Positions 9,141 to 20,729 are shown, numbered from the stretch's first letter. The stretch is DNA of 64,000 nt from Calvatia gigantea (GCA_025093985.1 JACAAK010000006.1:2046001-2110000), one strand, 5' to 3'. Made by a program: numbers and translations. Notes: a model not told the origin generated them from the letters alone.

Positions 9141-11640
9141 AATTCACGAAGATGCAGAGGGAAAGTGGCCAAGGATTTGATAGGAAGAAGAAAGCGTGAA
9201 GCTGGAAAATGAAATAATGACGAGTGGATATGAATTAAGCGCTGAACGGATATTTACGGACACATCCCTGAGCTCTTCCCTTGCCACTCATCTTCAGGTA
9301 CTCACCCACATTCGTCTCAACAGGCCCAACCCTACCGAATAATGTTCACGCTCAACAGCTTCAAATCACAATTCTTATCTCCTCATTCTGTTGCGTAGAA
9401 CTCCTCCCTCCCGTATGCGACCTCTACTTTCGTCTACAATGAAAAATACAACTTCTCTTGCTCCTTCGCCTACAACCATCCATGTTAGCTCTCGTCGTCC
9501 ACCAGCCAACCCTTCCTCCCATGGGCCACGACATTAACAATAACTGCCCAACGATCCCTTACCCAAGGGACCCCGGCCATCTGTCCCGCAGTGCACAACG
9601 GTGACTAAGTCACACAACCAAACTCCAGAGAAATCGAAGCCCTTGGCATTTGATGATTTAACAAAAAAAAACGAAGCCCTAGGCATACTCGAGTGTGTGT
9701 CTGTTCGTCCCCTTCTTTCTGTCCTCTCTCGTAAACTAAGTCTTATGCAGGTCTATTCAGTGAATGACCCAAGAGACACTCTTCATCGGCCCGTGCTCAT
9801 ATATAAATGCGTCCAGCCTCAAAACCCACCATATACGATTTTTGTGCCCAATCTGCCGTACATACGCTAACTTAGAGGAAGGTGCTGAAGCTGACGAAGC
9901 GAGTTGGGAGAATGAAGGTAGTGGGGGCAGTGAGGGTACGGGAGGCTCAGGGTGTCCTGGTCCTGTGCTGGACGTGGACCTTGTGATGTTGAGTATTGTG
10001 TTTGAGGAACCGGAGGGTGCGGTGGAGGCTGGTGGAGGTGAGTTTGACTGTTCTTACCAATTATTTTTGCCTTCTCTTTCTTTTTCCTCGACATGATTGA
10101 GGCAGACTCCTTCCTTTCTCGCTTCGGTCGCCCCCTATGATCTAAGGTCTCCCTTGGGGAAAGAGGATACTGGGTTTTCCACGTGTCGGGGTCGAAATTT
10201 TTCATTCTTGTTCACCTCACACCTTTCGCCTTGCACACCTGCCTTTTTTTCACCTTGGTTTGTCCTCCGTTACTGTCGCCGGCATCCGTCGTACCTGATA
10301 ACCAATGTGATGATGACTTCTAGCGCCGCCTTTGAACTCCATGGATTGAAACAGCGATTTCGACAGCGGCACGGGCCTCGGGCACATGGTAGCTGGGAGA
10401 CCAAGGCCACTTTAGGGTGCCCCCGAACGATTTTGTGTTATCGTTTGCTTCTTACCTTTCCTTCTCCCAGTGAAAATTGGGAGTTACTCATTTGTCAAAT
10501 TTTTGGTGGCCATGGAAGTGGCGCGCAATGTATTCTCACCATTATTCCCGCCTTCTCTACTTGTGCTTCGCCCCATTCCTACTGCTCCGTCCTACTCTCG
10601 TCGCCGGTCTGAGACTGTTAACCAATAATACCGGCCAAAAGCAATCGAGGCGAGGGTCCCAGATTATTGTTCCACTTTTTGCCCTTCAAGTTTTTTAGCT
10701 CTCCATCCTCATCTCAATCCATACCTTCCGGTGATCACTCCTCAGCTGAAACAGCTAACATTCGCTTCTCCAACATGTATAAACGCCCGTAATGACCCAA
10801 ACCAACTCTCTGTGTCACCACTTCTGTAATTCTAGGATTCAGGTGAAGAAGATATGGACTCGGACACCGATGCTAATCCTCGCCACCACCACCACCACCA
10901 CCGCCGCCGCCACCGCCACCGCCCACCAGGCAAAAGCATGCCCCTACCCATCTGCCGTCCCCATCCCGGCGAACACCGCCGTCGCTGCTGGTAGTGGTAC
11001 CAACCCCAACAACCCATTCCCCATTCGCCGAGCGACGTTAGCTCTGTCATAGGTCTAGGAATAGGCCTAGGCGGACATCAGGAAAAGTTCAAATGCAGGT
11101 TTTGCGTGCACCTGCGCGTGGTGATTTTGCCTATGCCTACAAACCATGGTAGAGGTGCAACAGCAGGACAAGTTGCGATTGGTGGGGGAGAAAGTTACAG
11201 GGCTGGGAGCTGAAGAGCGGACGGTCTGTGGATTGACGGGGAGACCAGCGGAAACGGTGAACTTCGGATGGAAGTTATGGTCCATTCGACCCGCGGTCGC
11301 ATTGATTTAGCCTTGGAGTCTTGGTACTCGACGGCCGGTGTGGTGGATCGATCCGGGGGGGATTGCGGACATGCATGATGCAGCGCCTGTCTCATATTAC
11401 CACTTCCCTGCTTCCTCTGTTTTCTCTCTATCTTCCCGCCATTTTCTTTATTTGTATTTTCCCACTTTCTGTTTCTTTGACCGCTCGACGAATGTTATGC
11501 TAATCAATCGAACAAGCACACAAGCTCTGAATTTTCTCTTGAGTGTATATATCACATGCATTATTTTTGCACGGCGGAGGTGGGGGATGTAAGAGTCCAT
11601 AGTTAATTCATTTGCTTCCGCTCTCGAAAATCTCGAAGTA
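9141..11640 (+). pseudogene. FHA/RING-type gene copy 2, decayed
   Basis: At 9740-10040 (+) the C-terminal half of a RING finger is readable: FIGPCSY, then FLCPICRTYANLEE and an acidic tail. CPxCR followed by NLEE resembles the RING of Dma1/CHFR-type FHA-RING E3 ubiquitin ligases. The first cysteine pair of the RING is not found, and no FHA segment is visible. A linker at 10190-10320 and the A/N/G-rich segment at 10850-11400 (histidine run, then PANTAVAAGSGTNPNNPF) match copies 4 and 6. The 5' part at 9290-9400 matches copy 4 at 51.36-51.45 kb. The 3' end (11480-11640) matches copy 6 at 59.88-60.08 kb. Frames are broken throughout. Confidence 0.6.
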
Positions 11641-11649
11641 TTTGGAGTA

Positions 11650-12002
11650 TGAATACTTACCCAGGTTGCACTCTCTCAGATTTCCGTATCGCCTACCCTA
11701 GTCCAGCATTCTCTATCGGAGCCACACACTGTAGCTTCATTCATGGGGTCTGGCAAACTCGCCAAGTGGGACTTCAGTGGCGAATCGCAGCTTCGTTGAT
11801 GCTCAACATAGAATGCCAACAAGGTTGGACCTGTAGATATCGAAAAATTGAATCATTGACGTTGCTACGCTTCCTCGGCGCTAGCACTCACGAAAACAGG
11901 CGTATCCGTTCTCATACACTCCCTTATGTGCACAAAATTCCCAAACCGAGAACAACGTCCGCAAGAGAATAATTAGTAGGGTACGGAATACAGTACGGTA
12001 GG
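11650..12002 (-). pseudogene. NLR 3'-end relic beside FHA/RING copy 2
   Basis: From about 11750 to 11970 the sequence matches the 3' flank of the intact NLR (5.42-5.62 kb). At 11972-12000 the minus strand carries the last codons of the NLR terminus (TACTGTATTCCGTACCC with one base missing, then TACTAA). The rest of the NLR is absent and an oxidase relic begins immediately. It shows that FHA/RING copy 2 once had the same convergent NLR neighbour as copy 1. Confidence 0.6.
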
Positions 12003-12685
12003 CCAGACCCCCGAGGTTCATTTATGCAGTTTCACTGTAGGGAGTATCGGCGCCTGTTGTCCGAGTATTACCCTCGATCTACCTTGCTAACAAGGCAGCG
12101 TTCCCCCTGTCGGTGCCGACGCTAGGACTGCGGGTGGCGTGCAAGCTGCTGTCAGATTCGCGACTCGGCACAACCTCAGGCTTGTAGTAAAGAATAACGG
12201 TAAGATCTTGGGCCCACCAGCAACAGGCCAATAACCGACGCCTTCTCAGGTATGACTGCCTTGGACGAAGGGCTAGTTGGGACGGCTTTGTGGTATAGAT
12301 TCATCATCCCAAAAACGTCACCTACGCTGCCAAGTTCATTCCTGTTAGCCCAAGTGCTCAAATAACGAACCTGTACCTTGTTTGTGTTTTCCCCCAAGTC
12401 AAGATCTACCTATCTACCGAAACTACACACAGCATTAACTCTTGGGGATGGGGTGCAATGGAGGGAAGCTTATGCAGCCCAGCTGAGTAACAACGCTTCA
12501 TTCTAGGAGGAAATATTCTGATGGTCGGAGCAGCAAGGGGGTTGGGTTATGGTTGGTGGGCGTTGTGCATTTTCCGCAAAATATGGCCTTAGTAAGCCGA
12601 TCTAATTAGGTCGACCGCATCGGCCCACTCTCAAAACAGAAGTAGATAACGCCATACAGTCCACAATAGCAGGATGTAGCGACCA
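12003..12685 (+). pseudogene. FAD-linked (berberine-bridge-type) oxidase relic
   Basis: The plus strand matches the middle of the oxidase at 25912-27902, exon for exon. It has a segment reading ARHNLRLVVKN, a decayed intron, a segment equivalent to HDYLGRSAG and WTHHLKN, then ALTLGDGVQWREAYAAQ and FSAKYGL. Both ends are missing and there are several stops and frame changes. The family (FAD_binding_4) binds FAD, often covalently, and oxidises small molecules outside the cell. This copy cannot be functional. It ends just before the O-methyltransferase stop. Confidence 0.75.
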
Positions 12686-12702
12686 ACACAATGCCGAACC
12701 AT

Positions 12703-14564
12703 CTACGTGAGTAACGTGACAAGGGCAAACTCAGCAATGTCCAGCTCTCCAAGGTCCCAGAACTTAACGAACCGAAGGCCCGCGGCTTCAGCTAACTTTG
12801 TGCATCCATCCAGTGTCCTTTGTTCGCCATTGTGTGACTCCATTAGAAGCAGATCGAGAGTATATTGGCGGATGCGGCCAGCACCAAAATTGGGTAAAAG
12901 CGGTACTGGAGCCTGTGTGTATTCAGATTCATTATCTGGCACCCGATATGCCCCTTGAATGAAGCAGTCATCTGTAAAATAGGAAATGTGTCATATTAGG
13001 AATAAGCTAGTGAAGGAGCGCCGCACAAATGAGGAGACGACTATTCGGAGACATCGCCTTCACTATGTTCTTGAGTATTACGATTGCAGCATCATCTGGG
13101 AAGCAATGACTATGTAGGTGGGCTTTTAGCGTCTGAAAACTGACAAGGCCACAGGCTAACCCACATAATATGTTTCACCTAGAATATCTGGTGAATAATT
13201 TGCGAAAAGACAAAAGGTACCCACCTACAAAGTATATGTCACAGTTTGGAACCGGCGGACTATGCAACATATTGAACGCTTTGAATTCAATCCTACCGTC
13301 CGTAATAGCTTCGGGGCACTGAGCAGGCCAAACCTCGTTTTGCGCCTGACGGATACGCTCGGGCAGGTCTTGGAGTTTGAAGACCAGGTTTGGGTACTGC
13401 TTGCAGAGCTTCATCGAAATGTCACCCAAGCCGCCGCCGACATCGTTGACAATCGTGTTCTTTGGCAACTCTGCCCAGGGAAAGTCTGTAATGTGCCGAA
13501 GCATCAGAGCTATTTTGGTATGAACGTGGTTCCGGTATACCTGTAATGACCCTATCCACCTCGGTGACACTATTCCATCCAGTCATGCCCCTCCCAAAAC
13601 GCGCACCCAATATGGCGGCCTTTTCGTGGTCCTTCTGTCTTAAGCGTTAGTTGTCGTGGTTCATAAACGTAGTGCAACGACTTGCATCCTCATAGTAGAC
13701 ATACAAGGGCGCCTTGTATCCAAAAGAGCGGTTGAAGGCCGAATCCGCCGCGGCATATGAGTGCCCATACTTCGGATCTAGCAACGTGTCCGCCAGACAA
13801 GATGCGATCTGCGGGATGGGTTCAGCCGTGCTGCATTGCAAGGGAGTTAGCTCGTCATGGTCAGATAGATTTAGTCCAGAGCTCACGAGTGGATACCGAA
13901 ACTCGACAAGGGGTTCGAGGCAAGAAGCTGCATACTGAGGCGGTTATTCGCGAAAATGTCCTTTGATACTCAAGGTAGTGCATTATGAGATGATGTGCAC
14001 GAGAGCTGTTGTGATCAATTTACCTTCCTTGAAGATATGTTGTGAGCACAATAAACGTAACACTCTCCCTAATTTGCGCTGTTCAATCCCTGTACGTTTG
14101 CTGATCTCCGTGACCGGCATCCCGCTAGGCTCATCCAGGAGTACGTCCGCGATTTTGGAACGCAACACAACGCCAAGAGATGTGGGTTGCTGTAACTGAG
14201 CGAGAAATTTCACCCCCAAGATTCACCTTGTCCCAAGAATGCTTCTACTTACGCTCATGAAATGCTGGTAAGTAAGTATGTGAGTGAACATACCATGTCA
14301 TACTTTAGGACATCAGCATACATTAAGGATGGTATGATCGGGACGTGCAAGAGTTGCGCAGAGTTGCACACAGGCCCCCTCAAGCGTCTGCACGGCATGT
14401 CGAATATCTGACGGATAAGGGACATTGTCCAGGGGATGAGCTTGGGTTTTGTCGAGGGAGGGTGCCTCCTCTCCATGAGCCTTATAATAAGACTCGATGG
14501 TGTGGACAGCGCCTGTGATGAGGGAAACTAGGCTGGTAATCTCAGTTTGTGGTGGAGTGCCCAT
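12703..14564 (-). CDS. SAM-dependent O-methyltransferase (COMT type)
   Basis: About eight exons can be joined in frame from MGTPPQTEITSLVSLI (start 14564). The dimerisation/winged-helix region lies at 14150-13990 (VTEISKRTGIEQRKLGRVLR). The next exons read VSKDIFANNRLSMQLL and AFNRSFGYKAPLYVYYED. The SAM-binding motif VNDVGGGLGD lies at 13455-13425, followed by LPERIRQAQ. The region FPDDAAIVILKNIVKAM carries the catalytic-loop surroundings. The last exon (ending 12703) holds LLPNFGAGRIRQYTLDLLLM. The introns I inferred restore the frame at every conserved junction, for example VIT/DFPWAEL near 13535. The family methylates hydroxyls of phenolic or polyketide metabolites. The exons around 14220-14320 and the junction near 13200 are less certain. 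Confidence 0.75.
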
Positions 14565-14709
14565 GGGGAGAGCGAGAACTGGGAGACCCCGCCGAGCTGG
14601 GATTTGAGGTATTTATCGTTGTAGCAGTTAGGACTTGGGGTAGTGGTTCCACGGAACTTAGCCGGTCCTGGGCGATATTAAATCGAACCTTGGTTTAACT
14701 TTCAGTGCT

Positions 14710-14717
14710 TGACGTCA
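14710..14717. promoter_or_regulatory. CRE-like palindrome upstream of the O-methyltransferase
   Basis: TGACGTCA is a perfect CREB/ATF-type bZIP site, 146 bp upstream of the O-methyltransferase start codon. A perfect CCATATATGG palindrome lies about 100 bp further up (14810-14819). Both are sequence matches only; no regulation is shown. Confidence 0.3.
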
Positions 14718-14829
14718 ATTTGATGTTGTACAGTTGGGTCTGAGACTGTTCGAATAACAAGTCGCACCAGTCACGGTCGAAGACTTGTCAACTTGACTGC
14801 AACTTTATCCATATATGGTATGTAGAGGT

Positions 14830-15093
14830 CCAGTTCGGGAAAGTCACCAATGTCGTCACTCATTGTTGTTCATTGCCCCAAGCCCCACCGTACCGAGACT
14901 GTCATCGAATCGGTCGTTTTTGAAGGGTAAGGTTTGGCCCTGGAGAGATTTATTGCGTTGTGTGCTCATTCGCGTTTGGGTCTCAATATCTAGGCGGCTT
15001 TCGGTAGTGTGTTTTTCGTAACTTGACAATCTCACTATCTGTACTATACTTAATCTGGCAACATTCCTCGTAAGAGAGTCGCCTTGTAGCCTT
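14830..15093. other. Intergenic, nothing recognised
   Basis: No conserved ORF or repeat of the window's families is seen between the O-methyltransferase promoter and the long-TIR element. Confidence 0.4.
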
Positions 15094-16131
15094 TGTAGTC
15101 AAGTCATGACATGATGGCGCGGCAGGAGACTAAGGTGGCGCCTCCACAACTTCTGCCAACACTGTACGGGTGCTATCAATCGAAACAGCGGGTGACCTAT
15201 GGAAAATAACCTTACTTGACTCCAGGTCTGACACTATTGCATTCTCTGCTTGCCACCTTATTCTGCATAGGTCACCTGCTGTTTCCTGACTGGTAGCACT
15301 GAAGAGATGAGGCGGCGGCTCAACGCAAAAGGGGTGTGACTGCGTCCGTCAGTCACAAGGCTTCGAAACCGGGTCCAGGAAAAGAGACAGAGACAGAGAA
15401 AAGTGGCGGAGAAACGAGGGGCGAGAGTGACAGCGTCGGAGACAGGAATTTGGCACGAGTGTGGGACAAGAGCCAACGAGACAATGAGACGCGACGAGAG
15501 ACAAAGCTGAGACGTTTCGGAGCGAGACTTCGAGAGTAAGAAAAATGGGTATCCAATTACTAGGTGTCGAGCCAGTACTGGCTCGACTGTATTTAAGCTA
15601 CAGAGGAGGTCCGGTGTTCTACAGTAATCTAAGGCTGTCAAACTTGTACGAAAAGCGCTAAGTTAGTGAATATAGAAGTTAGGCTAGGGTACTGTAGATG
15701 AGTATATACAAAATTTCTGAAACACGCCCTAGAGTTGGATGTCTGTCATGATGAATAAGACATGTCGAGATAAAGTGAATGTGGAACGACGGAGGCGAAA
15801 AGGTTGTGAATTATGGGGAACATACTGGTACTGAAAACAGGTGAAGTAGAAATTTTATAAAATGGAGGAGGGTCTGGACCGAACGGTGCGACAGCCTACG
15901 TGCTGAATGGGGTGGTCTCGTCGAGGGATAGGCGGATCGGAGACGGGATCGATGAATTGTCGGAGTGACGGAATCTTCGGAGGGCGGACTAGTTAGTGTG
16001 AGATGCTCGTTGGGTGCCGTTCCGAAGGCAGCCGACGTGCAGTCTCCACAGCACCCCACACAGTGTTGGCAGAAGTTGTGGAGGCACCACCTTAGTCTCC
16101 TGCCACGCCATCATGTCATGACTTGACTACA
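15094..16131. mobile_element. Non-autonomous DNA element with about 80-bp terminal inverted repeats
   Basis: The left end (15094-15173, TGTAGTCAAGTCATGACATG...) is repeated as its reverse complement at 16050-16131. There are only a few mismatches over about 80 bp, including CTCCACAACTTCTGCCAACA. A second inverted pair (15181-15208 against 15261-15288, GGTGACCTATG core) is nested inside. The 1038-bp element has no transposase; the ORFs inside are low-complexity. Flanking bases show no clear target duplication. Long TIRs suggest a MULE-like non-autonomous element, but the superfamily is not established. Confidence 0.75.
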
Positions 16132-16919
16132 GTGGCTACTGTTGTAGAAATGGCCCTATGGACTAAGTTCGGACAATTGACTGATTGTTTACCATTTCCG
16201 TTGACTATGTTTGCGGCATCACTTTCCTTACATAATCGCAGGTTATTTTCGCTACCAAGTAGGATGTACACCTCAGTTTCGTTCTCTACGAAGACTGAGG
16301 TGAGTAATCTAGTATACCATTGTATCTTGTCCAATATCTGACATTAGTCTCAGATTTACTTCTTATTTTAGATCCTTCGATCTACGACGTTCATTATCCT
16401 CTCACATCAGCTACAAGGCTTAACACACTTATTACTTTTTGGGATCCCTCTGGATAGACAGTTGGCTAATGGAGAATGCGATTGCGTCCAACCTGGCCCA
16501 GTCGAATAAGGTTATTCGGCATAGATCATCCGCTGTTTTCCGACTGATAGCACCCCGCAACAGCACTATCATTGTTCAACCTATGGCCACCCTTTCAGCT
16601 GTTGGCCACCCACGGTCCAGCTCTCTCTACTACATGCAATTGCCCCAAATTATATATATATATATAAGACTGGTGCTGGAGAATACGAGTGTGCAAAAAT
16701 TTAAGGAAAAACTGCTCGTGTGATCAGAAAAGAATAATGATTCTAAATAGGGGCTTTCAAGGTCGTAATTTTGACATTAAAATCCCAGATTTCTCCCGAT
16801 CCTGTGAAGATATTGGCATAAGTGTCACATTGAAAGTAAGGCCCTCAGAAGGGAATGTCCTTGCTCAATCTCAGCTTCATATGCTCAGGGAATTTAAGAA
16901 ATACAGATAGTACTCTGGC
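16132..16919. other. Intergenic with a repeat fragment and (TA)n
   Basis: No gene recognised. 16515-16560 (TTATTCGGCATAGATCATCC..., then GACTGATAGCACC) resembles the nested repeat inside the long-TIR element at 15258-15300. A short (TA)n run lies near 16652. Confidence 0.4.
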
Positions 16920-17441
16920 AATATGGCCACGAACTATCCGAATCTACACCCAAATCATTCCTTGAGGGTTTTGTATGCAGAGGTGCCTTTGGCACGAATA
17001 TTATTCAACCTTGTGAACCATTCTACGACCCTCCGGTAGTGCCTTGTCCTCAGGACCTCCTGTCGTCGAAAACTCCCACACCTCCAGCAGGTCACGTCTT
17101 GACCATTCATATATTCATACTCCGGCGTTCTTCCATTTATTTAGTGAAGATGCGCAAAAAGAATTAGCAAAGCACTTTGCGTCGCTCCTGTCGCTTGAAC
17201 CTGGTTCTGTCATTTTCGGGGGTCACAGAGGGTCACCGTTCGGACAACCACAGATGATTTTGGGGGGTACATGATGTGGTGTCGTAGCCCAGAAGCGTGG
17301 CATGATTTATGGGATAGGCAAGTATTTAAGAAGGGAACAGTAAGGGTTGGTGCAGTACTCGAGGGTGCGAGCGAGAGGGATGTCCCCCTTGGCGACGGAG
17401 CCAAATTCCATTGGCTGGTTTGGTCTGTCACTAGATTATAG
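16920..17441 (+). pseudogene. SAM-dependent methyltransferase, 5'-truncated
   Basis: The C-terminal half of a fungal SAM methyltransferase is readable: GHELSESTPKSFLEGF (16926-), EPFYDPPVVPCP, HTPAFFHLFSEDAQKELA and LEPGSVIFGGHRG. It closes with YMMWCRSPEAWHDLW and a terminal WLVWSVTRL before TAG at 17441. The AFFHLF and PGSVIFG blocks are typical of small basidiomycete methyltransferases often found near secondary-metabolite genes. The N-terminal SAM motif I is missing. Frame changes occur near 17105 and at the G-run at 17260-17265, where one more G would restore the frame. It is a relic, or a damaged gene whose last frameshift could be a homopolymer error. Confidence 0.6.
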
Positions 17442-18028
17442 ATGTCTATGTTGTTCTGGGAAGCAATAAGGGCCCTAAATTGGTGCCATTAGTTTCTCGA
17501 GCAAATGTATCTGCTTTGGCTCGGGCTCCCATTGACGGTATCGTAATGTTCTAGATACCGTCAGGCCAGATCGTGCCGGGGGTTATCGTTTTGTATGCCC
17601 CCTATTAACACCGTTACCAGGCCCTCCATATCTCAATCCTCGCTTGGCACTCCCACGCTCACTTCAATCAGTGGGCCATCGCATCAGTGAGTGGGAATGA
17701 GGTGCTTACCTCAACTTTCCCACTGGCATCCCTTTCACGTCCTCAAGGCCTCAAGAAAGGATTGAAAGATTCAACTCTCCTGACACTCGCATTTACTTCT
17801 GTGCTGGCCATCATGACCATATGTTCGTTTACGGTGGGTGCAGCACCTGCTCTCTGGGATAAAACCCTGTTAGCGGACTCTTTGCCATTTGGTCCCGTGG
17901 CCCCAATACTGGGATCACCACCACGTCCATTACTCTTGAGTTTACGGTATAAAAACCACCCTGCTGTTGTTGACAGTTTAAGTGTGTGTTCAGCCCACTC
18001 GTTAACTGATAATGCCTAATTTCCTGCA
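17442..18028. other. Intergenic with a perfect hairpin
   Basis: 17533-17563 is a perfect 10-bp inverted repeat (TGACGGTATC, 11-nt loop, GATACCGTCA). The rest holds no recognisable coding sequence. Exons 1 and 2 expected for the NLR relic that begins at 18029 are not identifiable here. Confidence 0.4.
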
Positions 18029-18242
18029 GGCATGGAAGAACTTTCGAAGCATATCATCACGGCGTGGGGTGTGACTCCCCCTTTGGTGATCCCCCACCTC
18101 AGTGTCGTCTTGGTACATGGTCCAACTCAGTGGGAAGATCAATGCATGGTTCTACAACATGGAATAAGAGAGGGCGCTTCTATGGTTGAACTGGACCCGC
18201 TAGCGTTGATAAATCCTCCGTGACTCAGACCTTTGCCAAGTC

Positions 18243-18859
18243 TGTGGAGGCTGGAAACCGGCTGGCTGTAAAACGAACAACCAAACATCCACCCGCCACT
18301 AGCTCTCAAGATGAAGTCCTTGTGTCAGTGTCCGTATAATTTCCGCCAACCCTTTTTGATCCCCGCGCACACCCCCCTTCCTCATGTTCAGCTATCCTCT
18401 GCTTACCTCCAATCTACCACTACTCTCTTTAATTCCATAGCACTTTGGTTTCCATGATATCTCACAGTAGTTGGCAATGCGCACGGACTCAGTTTCTCAG
18501 TATATAAAACCCATGGGCAGTAATAGCACATCATTGAATATACAAGGATCCCACTCTCTGTTTTTCTACCAACACGTCTCTCTCTCTCTGTTGCCTCGCC
18601 TCTGAAACCTTGTTATCTCACAGTCTACTTTTGTGTCCTTGAGCCGGATGAGTTCGGCTTGAGGACTTATCTTCTCGGATCGCAGCACGGATAAGGCGCA
18701 TTGTTCCAACCTCCCCGTTCCAGTCTATCAACAAAGTCACGTGACCTAGACCGAGCCTCTCCCCTTCCAACTTGTTGTCTCTGTCTCAGCGTTAACGGTC
18801 GACGGACGCGACCGTGCCTGCCTCCTGTTTCTTCAATAGAACTGTTTCCTGTCTTTACA
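18243..18859. mobile_element. Solo LTR 1 inside the NLR relic
   Basis: The insertion begins TGTGGAGG and ends TTTACA. It is flanked on both sides by AAGTC (18238-18242 and 18860-18864), a 5-bp target duplication. A TATA box (GTATATAAAA, near 18498) is followed by CT-rich sequence, as in an LTR promoter. No internal retroelement genes are present, so this is a solo LTR left by recombination. Confidence 0.8.
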
Positions 18860-19219
18860 AAGTCCCTTGCCAAATCCGGGCGCGTCAGGGCGACGTTGTT
18901 ATTTTCGAAACTTAATGATAGAAGAGATCCTCTGCATGTCTTTTCCCATCGTTGCTCTCCAATTTGCTACAAGGATATCTGCCCTCCGAGCTTGCGTCAC
19001 GGAACAAAGTTCCCAATCCAAGTTTGTTGAACAAGGGGATGAAAGGGCAGTTCAGGATTTTCATCACCGAACCGTTCAGAGATCGGGGGATTGGGAGTGG
19101 AGAGGGGCATTAGGGCTCAGCGAATTCGTCCTCAACTGGCCACGTGCATCCTTTGTGTGGGTTGTCGCCAGCCGACTAGGACCCCATATTGTAGCCACTT
19201 TCAAAGACGAGGCTGTTGC

Positions 19220-20015
19220 TGTGGAGATCGGATGGCACCTGACACTGAAAAGTGTCATGTACGCGTCCTCCTCCCACTACTCCACTTCACCGACGACGCC
19301 TTTCACTTCCGAGAACGATGACCAAGACACCGACCCCGAAAATCCCATTTCCGAGCCATCCAAAAGTCCGAATCATACATGATTTCCTAATTCGGAAGTC
19401 CCGACCACGGAAGCTCCAACCTCCGAACTCCACCTCACCTGCCCGTACTTCTCATTTCTGACTCTAAAAACCTACGGACCGCTTTCCTATTCACTTTTAA
19501 GCTTTTTTTTACATTCCTCATAATTTAGAATCTCATAGAATGAGTTTCCGGCCCGTTTTCATCCCCGCTAGTATGTTTTTCTTTGTTCTCTCTAAAATTT
19601 ATATTCTACCTTTTGTAATTCGGGTGCACAGCCCACCATTTCCCTCTATAAAAACATGTATACTTTGTTGTAGTCAGGTAGCTATGAATCAGCCAAGTTT
19701 CGCCTCAAAGTCTCTGTCTCTAGTTATTTCTCTAATCTATTTCTTGCTTTCTCTCTTCTCTCTCTCGTCTCGACACTTAATCGCCACGCAATTGTAAACG
19801 CCGCCCTCCTAACGTTCAGTAATCGCTCTCGACACCTCTCCGGACCCTTCTCTTATCGTTCCGAGCCTTCGGAACAAATTTATCCTCCGTTCCGTTGTCT
19901 CATCATTTTCGTGATCTCCACTCCTACCTGCTCGTTCTAACACAATCCATTGGTCAAGAACAACATCTGACGGACGCCGACGTGCTCGTGCACCTAGCCG
20001 TAACCCCCCTCTTCA
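19220..20015. mobile_element. Solo LTR 2 inside the NLR relic
   Basis: The insertion begins TGTGGAGATC and ends CTCTTCA. It is flanked by TTGC (19216-19219 and 20016-20019). The NLR reading continues from ATFKDEAVA directly to the segment after 20016. A TATA-like CTCTATAAAAAC lies at about 19654 and CT-rich stretches follow. The first bases resemble solo LTR 1 but the bodies differ. The 4-bp duplication is shorter than usual, so the exact ends are less certain. Confidence 0.65.
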
Positions 20016-20182
20016 TTGCCCCGAACCATTGGCTGGAGTACCGATTGACTCCGCCGAAGCCCATCGGGATGTCGAGCACTACCTGAATACTAGCTTCGCA
20101 GCTATGTGGAAACGGTATCATACGCCCCTTCCAACCGGCCAGGCGAAACCAAGTTCCTGAAGCTCGCCAATTTGTCTTTGCA

Positions 20183-20415
20183 AGAGCAAAGCACCCATTA
20201 TTGGAAGAGAACGAGAGTGAGTTATCTTCGACGAGGCCTGTGATCTTGCTTCTCTCGAATGACAGGTCTTTGCATATTTCACAGATATCAGCGGCACGGA
20301 TGTGGTCCTGGGGAGGGGGGAGGTGGAAAAAAAGAAGGGAGAGAAACTGTAGGCAACACAACAAGTGTGTTTGCCTTTGATAAGCGGGCACCTGGCACAT
20401 AATATAAGTTGCCCA
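20183..20415 (-). pseudogene. NLR promoter and exon 1 fragment, inverted
   Basis: On the minus strand, 20415-20183 matches the 5' flank and first exon of the NLR at 46402. It has the same CT-rich leader after PAYQ-, a start MQRPVIRERSK (ATG near 20278), and the exon end SFSSNN. It stops exactly where the plus-strand NLR relic stops (20182). The two are fused head to head in the sense of a small inversion or an inverted deletion junction. Confidence 0.55.
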
Positions 20416-20581
20416 AGCGTTATGGTCCCCCTTCTGTGGTTGTCATAAGGCGGCGAGATCTTCAATTCTATCTGAGTAAAACAGAGGGTAGACCTGAGAG
20501 CGACAAAACACCATCGCAAAAGAGTTCCCTTGTGGTCGTGCAAGTGCTCAAACGCAACCGGTCCGCAAGTCGTTGAATATG

Positions 20582-20729
20582 CACTGTGCCAACGAGTCGA
20601 TGTGACAGAGATTATATTGAAATCACACCAAGTTCGAAAAGTGTAAAGTGTGTCGTATTGAGGAATACACTTTTTTGATTCAATATAATATCAATGCAAA
20701 CAGCGGCACATCAACTCGTTGGTGCAGCG
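20582..20729. mobile_element. MITE family copy 1
   Basis: 148-bp near-palindrome with terminal repeats CACTGTGCCAACGAGT and, reversed, CGCTGCACCAACGAGT. The interior is a second inverted repeat around an AAAGTG...CACTTTT core. It is related to the copies at 28057, 33762 and 34497. No target duplication is evident. Confidence 0.75.

Larger units (their letters stand above)
18029..20182 (+). pseudogene. NLR (NACHT) relic with two solo LTR insertions
   Basis: NLR coding sequence appears in three pieces. 18029-18242 is exon 3 start to just after the P-loop region, heavily frameshifted. 18865-19219 reads LFSKLNDRRDPL, then ALGLSEFVL and ASRLGPHIVATFKDEA. 20016-20182 reads from the PxHWxEY region to FVFARA. 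Between them sit two LTR-like insertions with matching target duplications. The copy ends abruptly at 20182, where an oppositely oriented NLR 5' end begins. The downstream half (C-terminal region and YYCIPYPY exon) is absent. It is clearly non-functional. Confidence 0.75.

Noticed and set aside
10792..11052. ORF with a histidine/alanine run as an independent gene
   Set aside because: It is the A/N/G-rich segment of FHA/RING copy 2. The same block is broken differently in copies 1, 4 and 6.
15258..15641. 127-codon minus ORF and its plus counterpart
   Set aside because: Serine/arginine-rich low-complexity sequence inside the long-TIR element, with no transposase motif.
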